Below, piece after piece: positions 1 to 6,816 of a DNA stretch of 64,000 nt. Below the pieces are notes generated by a model. The model had not been told where the DNA came from. It saw only the letters and a list, made by a program, of their open reading frames with translations, and did not search any database. The stretch is from Thermus thermophilus HB8 (GTDB taxonomy: Bacteria > Deinococcota > Deinococci > Deinococcales > Thermaceae). How positions within the stretch are numbered: position 1 is the first letter of the stretch; each line of letters begins with the position of its first letter. The stretch spans positions 1,460,303-1,524,302 of the forward strand of contig NC_006461.1 of the NCBI RefSeq assembly GCF_000091545.1. The letters run 5' to 3'. The translations under genes and the position numbers were made by a program.

Positions 1-606
1 AGCCGCGTCTGGGTGCGGGAGGCCATGCTCCTCGCCGGGTACGCCGCGGCCCACCTGGCGGTGCGGGAGGGGCTTCCCTTCCCCTTCGCCACCCAGGAGG
101 CCCCCGCAAGGCGGGTGGAGGGGGAGGGGCTTGCCGCCATGTGGGAGCAGCGGAAGGCCCTGAAGCGGGCCCAGCTCAAGGCGGTGCCCGCCCCCCACAA
201 GGGCTTAGGCCTTCCCCTCTACGCCCAGGTGACGAGCCCCCTAAGGCGCTACCTGGACCTGGTGGCCCACCAGCAGCTCAGGGCCTGGCTCAAAGGGGAG
301 AGGCCCCTCTCCCAGGCCGAGGTCCTGGAAAGGGTGGGGGCGGCGGAGGCGGTGGCCGACCTGGTGCGGGAGGCGGAGCGCAAGAGCAAGCTCCACTGGA
401 CCCTCCTCCACCTCGAGGCCAAGGGTTACGAGGGGCCCGGCGTCCTGGTGGAAAGGCGGGGGGGGCAGGGGGTCTTCCTCCTCCCCGAGCTCGGGCTTTC
501 CGCCCAGGTGGCCCTGCCCAAGGCCCTTCCCCTGAACGCCGAGGCCCGCCTCCGCTTCCTGGAGGCGGACCTTCCGGCCCTCGAGGCCCGCTTCGCCCTG
601 GTCTAG
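1..606 (+). CDS. RNase II/R family exoribonuclease, C-terminal part (5' end outside window)
   Basis: The reading frame is open from base 1, so the start lies outside the window; about 201 residues remain. The segment LYAQVTSPLRRYLDLVAHQQ is the signature of the RNB catalytic domain, which degrades RNA 3' to 5'. The part after it is short, and I see no clear S1-domain consensus. A strong hairpin 30 bases after the stop separates it from the convergent icd gene. RNB family is secure; RNase R versus RNase II cannot be decided from this fragment. Confidence 0.85.
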   Translation, partial: SRVWVREAMLLAGYAAAHLAVREGLPFPFATQEAPARRVEGEGLAAMWEQRKALKRAQLKAVPAPHKGLGLPLYAQVTSPLRRYLDLVAHQQLRAWLKGERPLSQAEVLERVGAAEAVADLVREAERKSKLHWTLLHLEAKGYEGPGVLVERRGGQGVFLLPELGLSAQVALPKALPLNAEARLRFLEADLPALEARFALV

Positions 607-636
607 GCGCCGCATCAGGCTCGGGGCCATGCCGGG

Positions 637-664
637 CCCCATGCCGGCCCAAGCCGGCATGGGG
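637..664. terminator. Hairpin terminator between convergent RNB gene and icd
   Basis: A perfect 12-bp inverted repeat (CCCCATGCCGGC and its complement) surrounds a CCAA loop. It lies between the two convergent stop codons and could end transcription in both directions. There is no T tract, as is common in this GC-rich genome. Confidence 0.7.
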
Positions 665-669
665 TGGCC

Positions 670-2160
670 TTAGTCTTCCCCTTGGGCCTTGGTGAAGCCG
701 GGCTCGCCGTCAAATTCCTGGAGCTTCTCCAGGTGCATCCAGCGGAAGCGGCTTGCCACCCGGCTTACGAGGTCCAGGATCTCCGGGTCCTTAGCCTCCC
801 CCTCCCCCGTGTAGAGGAAGCGGCAGCGGTAGTGGTCCACCAGGTCCGTGAGCCCGCCGGTGGGGGGGTAGACCTGGGTGCCCCGGTTGGAGATCATCTT
901 GAGCCGGAAGGGGGTGCCCGCGGCAAGGTCCTCCAGGGCCTTTCCCAGGGCCTCGGGCAGGAGGTTGGTTTCCACGAAGACGTCCACCCCCACAACCCGG
1001 CGGCTCCTAGGGACGATGGGGGCGATGGCCCCGTCCACCTGGGGCAGGCGGAAGGGCTTGTAGCCCCGCACCTGGGTCTTCCTTGGGGTCTTGCCCAGGT
1101 TCTGGATGATGGCCTCGGTGTACTCCGTGGTCTTGGCCCCCCGGTCGTAGCCCACCACGTCCCCCGTGAGGACCCGGCCCTCCTCGAGGGTGTAGAGGAG
1201 GGCGTTCTCTATAAGGTCCGCCGTGGCGAACTCCTCCAGGTAGCGGAGCATCATCACCGCCGAGAGGAGGACCGCGGTGGGGTTGATGACGTTCTTCCCG
1301 GCGTACTTGGGGGCGGAACCGTGGACGGCCTCAAAGATGGCCACCTCGTTGCCGATGTTGGCCGAGGGAGCGAAGCCCAGGCCCCCAATGAGCCCCGAGG
1401 TGAGGTCGGAGAGGATGTCTCCGTTCATGTTGGTGGTGACGATCACCTCAAACTGCTCGGGCCTTTTCACCAGCTGGTGGGCAGCGTTGTCCACGATGAT
1501 GTGGACCGCTTCTATGTCGGGGTACTCCTGGGCCACCTGCTCAAAGGCCCGCTTCAGGGTCCCTTCGGCGAGCTTCATGATGTTGGACTTGGTGGCGCAG
1601 TGGACCTTCTTCCGCCCCTCGGCCCGGGCCAGCTCAAAGGCGAAGCGGACGATCTTCTCCGATCCCTTCCAGGAGATGAGCTTGAGGGTCTGGGCCACGC
1701 TCGGGGTCTGCATGTGCTCAATCCCGGCGTAGAGGTCCTCCACGTTCTCCCGCACCACCACGAGGTCAATGCCCCGGCCCGCATAGGGGGTGGGGACGTT
1801 GGGGAACTCCCGCACGGGGCGGACGTTGGCGTAGGTCTCAAAGAGCTTCCTTAGGGTGACGTTGGCGCTCTTCTCCCCGTAGCCCACCGGGGTTTCCAGG
1901 GGACCCTTCAGGACCACCCGGGTCTTGCGGATGGACTCAATGGTCTCCTGGGGAACGCCCGAGGCGATGCCCCGCCGGAAGACGCTCGCCCCCGCCTCTC
2001 GCACCTCGTAGGCCAGGGGGGCCTTGGCCGCCTCTAGGACCTTGAGGGTAGCCTCCACGCACTCGGGCCCGATGCCGTCTCCGGGGATGACGGTGATGAG
2101 CTTGCGCCCGTCCTCGAGAACGTGCATCTTCTTGCCGGTTTCCGTGGTGATCAGGGGCAT
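670..2160 (-). CDS. icd: NADP-dependent isocitrate dehydrogenase
   Basis: This 496-residue protein oxidatively decarboxylates isocitrate to 2-oxoglutarate in the TCA cycle. It shows the isocitrate/isopropylmalate dehydrogenase fold: ITVIPGDGIGPE near the N-terminus, VVVRENVEDLYAGIEH, the NMNGDILSD metal-binding segment and the cofactor-site region AVHGSAPKYAGKNVINP. The C-terminal extension of about 140 residues is characteristic of the Thermus enzyme, whose known length is 496. The ATG start has a strong GGAGGT ribosome site. A GC-rich hairpin lies just upstream of that site. A candidate promoter (TTTACA, 18 bases, TGTAGT) lies in the 74-bp gap to the divergent oxidoreductase gene. Confidence 0.97.
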   Translation of the reverse strand: MPLITTETGKKMHVLEDGRKLITVIPGDGIGPECVEATLKVLEAAKAPLAYEVREAGASVFRRGIASGVPQETIESIRKTRVVLKGPLETPVGYGEKSANVTLRKLFETYANVRPVREFPNVPTPYAGRGIDLVVVRENVEDLYAGIEHMQTPSVAQTLKLISWKGSEKIVRFAFELARAEGRKKVHCATKSNIMKLAEGTLKRAFEQVAQEYPDIEAVHIIVDNAAHQLVKRPEQFEVIVTTNMNGDILSDLTSGLIGGLGFAPSANIGNEVAIFEAVHGSAPKYAGKNVINPTAVLLSAVMMLRYLEEFATADLIENALLYTLEEGRVLTGDVVGYDRGAKTTEYTEAIIQNLGKTPRKTQVRGYKPFRLPQVDGAIAPIVPRSRRVVGVDVFVETNLLPEALGKALEDLAAGTPFRLKMISNRGTQVYPPTGGLTDLVDHYRCRFLYTGEGEAKDPEILDLVSRVASRFRWMHLEKLQEFDGEPGFTKAQGED

Positions 2161-2172
2161 GGGTTCACCTCC

Positions 2173-2190
2173 GGGGGCGGAATCGCCCCC
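2173..2190 (-). promoter_or_regulatory. Leader hairpin just upstream of the icd ribosome site
   Basis: On the coding strand GGGGGCG and CGCCCCC form a 7-bp perfect stem with a 4-base loop. The stem ends directly before the GGAGGT ribosome site of icd. It could stabilise the mRNA 5' end or affect start-site access; no regulator is visible. Confidence 0.4.
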
Positions 2191-2222
2191 CTTTACACTA
2201 CACCACGGGGCTTGAGGCCTTG

Positions 2223-2228
2223 TAAACT
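2223..2228 (+). promoter_or_regulatory. -10 element for leaderless oxidoreductase transcript
   Basis: TAAACT ends 6 bases before the GTG start at 2235, which places the expected transcription start at the start codon. No Shine-Dalgarno sequence is seen. A -35 element is not clear. Confidence 0.4.
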
Positions 2229-2234
2229 CGGGGC

Positions 2235-2984
2235 GTGGCCCGGGTGGTCGTGGTGGGGGCGGGGATCGTAGGGGCGGCCTCGGCCTACCGCCTGGCGGAA
2301 AAGGGGCTTAGGGTCTTGGTCCTGGAGAAGGAGGCCACCTACGCCCAAGGGTCCACCGGGAAAAGCGCCGCCGGGGTGCGGGTGCAGTTCTCCGAGCCCT
2401 CGAACGTCCTCCTCTCCTACCGTTCCATCCTGGAGTACCGGGAAATCCCCGAGGCCGCCTATCGGCCTACGGGCTACCTCTTCCTGGTGCCCGAGGCCCA
2501 GGCCGAGGCCCAGGAAGAGGCCCTAAGGGTGCAGAAGGCCCTGGGGGTCCCCGTGGAGAAGCTCTCCCTGGCGGAGGCCCAAAGGAAGGTGCCCTTTAGG
2601 GAGGAGGGCCTGGCCTACGCCACCTTCGGCCCCATGGACGGGACCATAGACCCCCACGGGGCCACGGCCTATTACCTCAGGGAGGCCAGGCGCCTGGGGG
2701 CGGAGGTGCGCTTTTCCGAGCCCCTCCTTAGGGCCGAGCGCCGGGAGGGTGTGTGGCGGGTGGAGACCCCGAAAGGGCTGTACGAGGCCCCTTTCCTCCT
2801 CCTGTGCACCGGGGCCTGGACAGGGGAGGTGGGGCGAACCTTGGGCCTGGAGATCCCCGTACAGCCGGTGCGCCGCATGGTCTTCGCCACCGCCCCTACG
2901 CCATTTCCCCACGCCTTTCCCCTCACCGTGGACCTCGGCACGGGCTTCTACTTCCGCTCCGAGGGAAGCCGCCTGGTCAAGTAG
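2235..2984 (+). pseudogene. FAD-dependent amino-acid oxidase-like gene, 5' fragment (split by TnpB element)
   Basis: The fragment encodes 249 residues of a DAO-family flavoprotein (sarcosine, glycine or D-amino acid oxidase type). It opens with the dinucleotide-binding motif VVVGAGIVGAASAYRLAEKG. Homology ends after GTGFYFRSEGSR, inside the substrate domain, and resumes about 1.74 kb downstream at LLFGRSNPEEPPGF. The last codons and the stop belong to the insertion. The FAD-binding half alone lacks the C-terminal FAD contacts, so activity is unlikely. The substrate of the intact enzyme cannot be named. Confidence 0.85.
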
Positions 2985-4581
2985 AGCGCACATTAGCGCA
3001 CTCCGGCCCCCCACCAGGATGAGGACCTAAGCCTCCCCTCCACCCCTCCCACGATCCCCCGAAGAGGATGGGCTTGAGGAGAGAGAGGTCCCTCGGCACC
3101 TCGCGCCCGAGGAGGGGAAGGAAGGTGCCTACCCTCGTCAGCGAAGCTACCTTGTGGACCCGCCAGGGATTAACGCCAGGGGAGTTCCTTCCATCGGTGA
3201 CCTCCCTCCGGCTCCCCGGCGAGCCCTGAAGGCTTGAAAGCAAGGAGAGGTGGCGCTTCGCCCTCTCAAGCTCTTGAGAAAGCCTGCGCCTGAGGTAGGG
3301 GTTGGGCTCCGCGCTTCTCTTCGCGCGGAGTTCCTGCACCCTGGAGGCGTAGAAGCCCTGGACGTGGTCCCTGAAGCTTAGGTCCTGGAGAAGCTTCCCG
3401 TAGCCTTTGGGGAGCTTCTCCTTGAACCCTAAGGCCCTTCTCCCGATGACGTAAGCGGCGGCCACGTCCTTGGACAGGGAAAGCTGCGGGGCGTACTTGA
3501 GCATGCCTATCGTGGAGGTGTCCTGGGGGTTGACCTCCACGACTTGGACACCTTTCTTCCCGGCCAAGGAGTGGACCTTCCGGAGGAGGGAGGCGTAGGC
3601 GAAGCGGTGCTGCTTCCTGCGGAAAGCTCTTCCAGAGCCGTCCCCTCTCCTTCCCTTAGGGAGGTGCTTCAGGCGCTCGGTGGCGACGGCTACGCCGTGC
3701 TCCTCCGCCAGGGAGACCACCTCGTGGGCGATCTTCCAGAGGACGAGCTCCTTGGCTCCTTTGTTCGGAGCGCGGTCCACTTCTTCCAGGGAGAGGGTGA
3801 GGTGCCTCCTGAGGTTTCCATCAGGGGAAACGAGGGCTAAGGCGAGGTGGTAGGGGTCCGAGTTCACGTCCAGGGCAAGGACCCCGTTCTCCTTCGTGGC
3901 CACGAGAGGAGCGGGTTCTTCCTCCCAGGTGAAGGTGGCGTAGACCTTGCCCTCCTTGAGGGAGAGCTCCACGTTGTAGGGGAGGGAGGCGTATACCCTC
4001 TGGAGGAGGGTGCTCAGGTTGGGGTGCTTCGTTTGGATCAGGGCGTGGGCGTAGCCTCCGTCTCCGAGGTTGATCCGGAGCCACAGGGCTCCGTCCTTGA
4101 CGAAGAGCCTCAGGTTGAGGTTGCCCCCCTTGGTCTTGTCCCCACGGGAGTAGAGGAGGCCCTGGCGCTTCTCCTTCCACTCCCGCTTGACCTCCTTCAG
4201 GGGCTTACCCGAGAGGTGCCTGCGCCTCAGGGTCTCAAAGAGCCTCCTTCCCCCGAAGACGACCTTCCGGGGGTCTTCTCCTCTCTCCCGGGCGGAGTCC
4301 AGGAGGGCCTGGGCCTTCATCACCGCGTCGTCGGCGTAGCGGGTGTTGAGGCGGAAGAAGGTGCAGAGGGGTCCATTTTCCCGTTTGAGGGCTTCCCGGC
4401 TCCATCCCTCAAGCAAGCGGTTGTAGGCGTAGCGCGGGGCGGCGGAGAAGCGGCGCATGAGGTCCAGGGTGGCCTTGTGGTCTTCTCCGGAAGGGAAGAG
4501 GAGAAGAGCCTGGACTCCGGTGAAGGCTTTCGCCCTCTTCTGCGAGGTACGCTTGCGCGTGGCCTTAGGCTTGGCCTTCAC
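2977..4581 (-). CDS. tnpB: TnpB-family RuvC-like RNA-guided nuclease (zinc-ribbon-less type)
   Basis: The 534-residue protein contains the three acidic RuvC motifs: LALDVN (D238), ATERLKHL (E302) and SLSKDVAAAYVIGRR (D372). Between the second and third motifs, the CxxC...CxxC zinc ribbon of typical TnpB is missing; NPQDTSTIGMLKYAPQ takes its place. TnpB proteins are known to be guided by an RNA made from the element end; whether this subtype cleaves DNA is not known from sequence. The start is GTG, with AGGAGG 6 bases upstream and TATACT at 4601-4606 as a possible -10. The last ~100 residues look non-conserved. The stop codon lies at or just outside the element end. Confidence 0.85.
   Translation of the reverse strand: MKAKPKATRKRTSQKRAKAFTGVQALLLFPSGEDHKATLDLMRRFSAAPRYAYNRLLEGWSREALKRENGPLCTFFRLNTRYADDAVMKAQALLDSARERGEDPRKVVFGGRRLFETLRRRHLSGKPLKEVKREWKEKRQGLLYSRGDKTKGGNLNLRLFVKDGALWLRINLGDGGYAHALIQTKHPNLSTLLQRVYASLPYNVELSLKEGKVYATFTWEEEPAPLVATKENGVLALDVNSDPYHLALALVSPDGNLRRHLTLSLEEVDRAPNKGAKELVLWKIAHEVVSLAEEHGVAVATERLKHLPKGRRGDGSGRAFRRKQHRFAYASLLRKVHSLAGKKGVQVVEVNPQDTSTIGMLKYAPQLSLSKDVAAAYVIGRRALGFKEKLPKGYGKLLQDLSFRDHVQGFYASRVQELRAKRSAEPNPYLRRRLSQELERAKRHLSLLSSLQGSPGSRREVTDGRNSPGVNPWRVHKVASLTRVGTFLPLLGREVPRDLSLLKPILFGGSWEGWRGGLGPHPGGGPECANVRST
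2985..2995. repeat. Inverted repeat near one end of the TnpB element
   Basis: AGCGCACATTA here is the exact reverse complement of TAATGTGCGCT at 4690-4700. The neighbouring bases (GAGCGCAC-ATTA-GCGCACTC) can also fold locally. This may be part of the structured end recognised by a TnpA supplied elsewhere, or of the guide-RNA scaffold. Confidence 0.55.
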
Positions 4582-4689
4582 CTGTGGCCTCCTGTGGGGG
4601 AGTATAGCGCTTCGGGGCTTTTCGTATGTCGCGGGGGCTCGCTGGGGTGAGGTGGCGGGAAGCGGGGACGTACGAGCGTTGGGGTGAAG

Positions 4690-4700
4690 TAATGTGCGCT
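4690..4700. repeat. Inverted repeat near the other end of the TnpB element
   Basis: TAATGTGCGCT is the exact reverse complement of 2985-2995. It lies about 20 bases inside the point where the host reading frame resumes. Confidence 0.55.
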
Positions 4701-4719
4701 ATTTCCCAACTGTTTGCAC

Positions 4720-5094
4720 CTCCTCTTCGGCCGCTCCAACCCCGAGGAGCCCCCGGGCTTCCGGGAGGGGATGGACTGGGGCTGGCTTGGGCCCACCCTC
4801 GAGGCGGGCCTCGCCCGCTTCCCCTTCCTGGAGGGGCTTTCCCTGGACCGAAGGGCCAGCTGGTGGGGCTACTACGAGATGACCCCCGACCACAACCCCA
4901 TCCTGGGCTTCGTGGAGGAGGGGCTTCTCGTGGCCGCGGGCTTCTCGGGGCACGGGGTGCAGCAGGCGGCCATGGTAGGCCGCCTCATGGCGGAGGAGGT
5001 GGCCTTCGGAAAGGCGCAAAGCCTGGACCTCACCCCCTTCCGCCTAAGGCGCTTCTGGGAAGGAAAGCCCTTGCGGGAGCGGGGCGTTGTGTAA
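4720..5094 (+). pseudogene. FAD-dependent amino-acid oxidase-like gene, 3' fragment
   Basis: This is the remainder of the oxidoreductase split by the TnpB element. It encodes about 124 residues, from LLFGRSNPEEPPGF to the natural stop. The conserved C-terminal FAD segment is present as GYYEMTPDHNPILGF followed by LLVAAGFSGHGVQQAAMVGRLMAEE. A TTG just upstream could start translation, but the fragment lacks the Rossmann domain. Joining the two halves in frame gives a protein of normal length for the family (about 370 residues). Confidence 0.85.
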
Positions 5095-5112
5095 CGGGCT
5101 TGTGTCCACACG

Positions 5113-5133
5113 AGGACCCCGGCAAAAGGTCCT
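5113..5133 (+). terminator. Weak hairpin after the oxidoreductase fragment
   Basis: AGGACC and GGTCCT form a 6-bp stem with a 9-base loop, 19 bases after the stop codon. It is followed by TTGGGG rather than a T tract. Weak candidate. Confidence 0.3.
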
Positions 5134-5165
5134 TGGGGAGGCTCCCCGGGCCAATGGCGAAACGA

Positions 5166-5194
5166 TTGACCAGAGGCCCAGCCTCCCCTATGAT
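5166..5194 (+). promoter_or_regulatory. Promoter of tRNA-Met
   Basis: TTGACC (5166-5171), a 17-base spacer and TATGAT (5189-5194) make a near-consensus sigma-A promoter. The expected start is about 12 bases before the mature tRNA 5' end. Confidence 0.75.
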
Positions 5195-5212
5195 GGGGGT
5201 TGCCTGGCGCCT

Positions 5213-5289
5213 GGCGGCGTAGCTCAGGTGGTCAGAGCACACGACTCATAATCGTGGTGTCGTGGGTTCGAGTCCCACCGCCGCCACCA
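5213..5289 (+). tRNA. tRNA-Met (CAT), elongator type
   Basis: A 77-base cloverleaf with acceptor stem GGCGGCG/CGCCGCC, a D arm, anticodon stem CACGA/TCGTG around loop CTCATAA, a T arm with TTCGAGT, discriminator A and encoded CCA. Anticodon CAT with a paired first acceptor base pair excludes the initiator. The sequence resembles elongator Met rather than the lysidine-modified Ile tRNA, although that cannot be fully excluded. The gene is the integration site of the element at 5245-9030: its 3' part from the anticodon loop onward was supplied by the element, so the tRNA stays intact. Confidence 0.9.
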
Positions 5290-5315
5290 GGAGGCCCCCC
5301 GGGAAACCGGGGGGC
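5245..5315 (+). repeat. attL: 71-bp direct repeat in the tRNA-Met 3' part
   Basis: These 71 bases are identical to 9031-9101. They begin at the first base of the anticodon loop and run through the tRNA 3' half and the terminator hairpin. Flanking bases differ on both sides, so these are the exact limits of identity. This is the signature of integrase-mediated site-specific insertion into a tRNA gene. Confidence 0.93.
5294..5315 (+). terminator. tRNA-Met terminator hairpin inside the att core
   Basis: A 9-bp perfect stem (GCCCCCCGG with CCGGGGGGC) is closed by a GAAA tetraloop, 4 bases after the tRNA CCA end. The same hairpin is duplicated at 9080-9101, so the element restores both the tRNA and its terminator. 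Confidence 0.75.
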
Positions 5316-5432
5316 TTGCCTATGCGTTTCTTCCACTTCGGTTAGCATTGGCCGCCCCCGCCCCGAAAAGTCGTGAAGAGGGCAAATCGTCAGGGCATAG
5401 AAGGGGAAAACCGGTAGTCGTGGAGGTAAAAT

Positions 5433-6314
5433 ATGCGGGGCACAATCACGGACTGGGCGGAAGCTTGGCTTCTGGACTGCAGGGCTAGGGGGCTTTCCCC
5501 GAACACCATCGGCTACTACCGGGACGCGGTGAAGGCTATGGTGAAGGTGGTGGGCGACAAACCCATGGCGGAGCTTACGGCGGACGACCTTCGGGCCTTC
5601 CTCGTGAAGTCCTTTGAAGACGGCCTTAGCCCCGGCGGCGTGGCGGCTAGGTGGCGGGCGGCGCGGGCCTTTGTGCGGTGGGCGGTGAAGGAAGGGGCCC
5701 TCGGTGTTGACCCCACGGGGAAAATCAGGCCGCCTAAGGTGCCCGAAGCGGACCTTCCCGTGGTGCGGGAATGGGAAGTGAAGAAGCTTCTTGCGGCGGC
5801 GGAAATGGGGAAGAACCCACTAAGGGACAAGGCCCTGGTGATGGTGCTTTGGGACACGGGCCTACGGGCCAGCGAGGTTCTCGGGCTTCGGGTTTCGGAT
5901 GTCAAGGCGGAAGCGGTGCGGGTTCGGCGGAAGGGCGGGGCCGTGCAATGGGTGCCGGTGAGCCTTCCCACCTACCGGGCCATCCTCGCCTACGCCCGGG
6001 CGGAGCGTCCCCCTTCGGACCATGACGCTTTATTCTTGACCCGAAGCGGTTTGCCCTTGGCGTATGACGGCTTGAAGATGGTCCTTCGGCGGCTAGCGGA
6101 ATACGCGGGCCTTCCCCCCAAGCCGCCGCACGCCTTCCGGCGCGGCGCGGCGGTGGCGATGGTCAAGAACGGGATGCCTTCCTACGCGCTTCAAGCGATG
6201 CTCGGGCACAAGTCCCCGGTGATGACCGCCCACTATGTGCGGCTTGCGGAAAAAGACCTCAGGGAAATCCACCGGACAGCTTCACCCGTCATCGGCTTGA
6301 TAAAGCGGCAATAA
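5433..6314 (+). CDS. int: Tyrosine recombinase (integrase) of the tRNA-Met element
   Basis: This 293-residue protein has an N-terminal SAM-like core-binding domain (about 1-95) and a catalytic domain with R145 (TGLRASE), K167, H233 and R236 (HAFRRG), H259 (MLGHKS) and the nucleophile Y268 (TAHYVRL). All catalytic positions are present, so it is probably active. It would cut and join the 71-bp att core in tRNA-Met. The gene lies next to attL and is read away from it, the usual arrangement. Start ATG has GGAGGT 5 bases upstream. Its 3' end overlaps the convergent nuclease gene by 26 bp. Confidence 0.95.
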   Translation: MRGTITDWAEAWLLDCRARGLSPNTIGYYRDAVKAMVKVVGDKPMAELTADDLRAFLVKSFEDGLSPGGVAARWRAARAFVRWAVKEGALGVDPTGKIRPPKVPEADLPVVREWEVKKLLAAAEMGKNPLRDKALVMVLWDTGLRASEVLGLRVSDVKAEAVRVRRKGGAVQWVPVSLPTYRAILAYARAERPPSDHDALFLTRSGLPLAYDGLKMVLRRLAEYAGLPPKPPHAFRRGAAVAMVKNGMPSYALQAMLGHKSPVMTAHYVRLAEKDLREIHRTASPVIGLIKRQ

Positions 6315-6816
6315 TCTCGCCCGTGGGGTCCAGAAGCGCCCCGACAACCTCGCGCAAGGGGGCACGCCAATATGCCGACCGCCAGCGGGCGCGGCCCCAC
6401 CTTGACTGATTGGTGTGGCGGTATGGGGCCCATGCGTCCCGCTTCCGTTCTGCGATGGCGCGTAAGGCGGGAACATGGAAGGCCACGGGCGCATCGGCGT
6501 AGCGGACGACCAAGACTTCTGCCCGTGTGGTCCAAAGCCACCCCGGTATGGCGCGGTCAATGTCCGAAAAGTCTTCTAGAAAGACGCACGCTGTGCGGAT
6601 GGGTGCGAGGGTGCCCCCGTACGCTTTTACCTGCACCCCGACTGAGAACGGGGCGCGGTGAACCACAAGGTCAATCCCTTGAGCGTCAAGCTCCGGCGGG
6701 GCGGGGCGCACCTTCCCGTCCGGGTAAAGCTCATGTAGAAGCGCGAGAACGGCGCGGTCAGTCTCCGCCCGCTTCCCCCGGGCGAGGTCCACCGCGAAGG
6801 AACGGGCCGCGTTCAT
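6289..6816 (-). CDS. TaqI-motif PD-(D/E)XK nuclease-like protein of the element
   Basis: From the chosen start the protein has 175 residues. Residues 42-64 carry ELDAQGID and, 15 residues after the last Asp, VGVQVK (D44, D49, Q62, K64). The TthHB8I restriction enzyme encoded at 47145-47936 has the same ELDAQGID, with IGIQIKK at the same spacing. This suggests a TaqI-type nuclease active site. TthHB8I has two Lys in a row where this protein has only one. The rest shows no similarity I can see, and no methylase is adjacent. The ATG overlaps the rep stop codon (ATGA), implying translational coupling; an upstream in-frame start at 6864 is less likely. The role is unknown: junction processing, defence or self-regulation are all possible. 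Confidence 0.7.
   Translation of the reverse strand: MNAARSFAVDLARGKRAETDRAVLALLHELYPDGKVRPAPPELDAQGIDLVVHRAPFSVGVQVKAYGGTLAPIRTACVFLEDFSDIDRAIPGWLWTTRAEVLVVRYADAPVAFHVPALRAIAERKRDAWAPYRHTNQSRWGRARWRSAYWRAPLREVVGALLDPTGEIIAALSSR

Larger units (their letters stand above)
2976..4720 (-). mobile_element. TnpB-only IS200/IS605-type (IS1341-like) insertion, boundaries approximate
   Basis: About 1.74 kb interrupts the oxidoreductase gene and encodes only a TnpB-family protein on the minus strand; no TnpA transposase is present. An 11-bp sequence near one end is repeated inverted near the other (2985-2995 and 4690-4700). No target duplication is visible, as expected for this family. The exact ends cannot be fixed without an empty-site allele: the host frame runs to about 2975 and resumes at about 4720-4723. 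Confidence 0.8.

Noticed and set aside
141..695. Long Pro/Gly/Arg-rich open frames opposite or inside real genes (also 664-1854, 3847-4650, 9016-10345, 15615-17171, 20600-22513, 40683-43217, 58681-60117 and many more)
   Set aside because: They are frame shadows caused by high third-position GC. None has a ribosome site, domain or compositional sense.
5213..5289. tRNA-Ile2 (CAT, lysidine) or initiator tRNA-Met
   Set aside because: A paired first acceptor base excludes the initiator; the overall sequence looks like elongator Met. tRNA-Ile2 remains a minor possibility.
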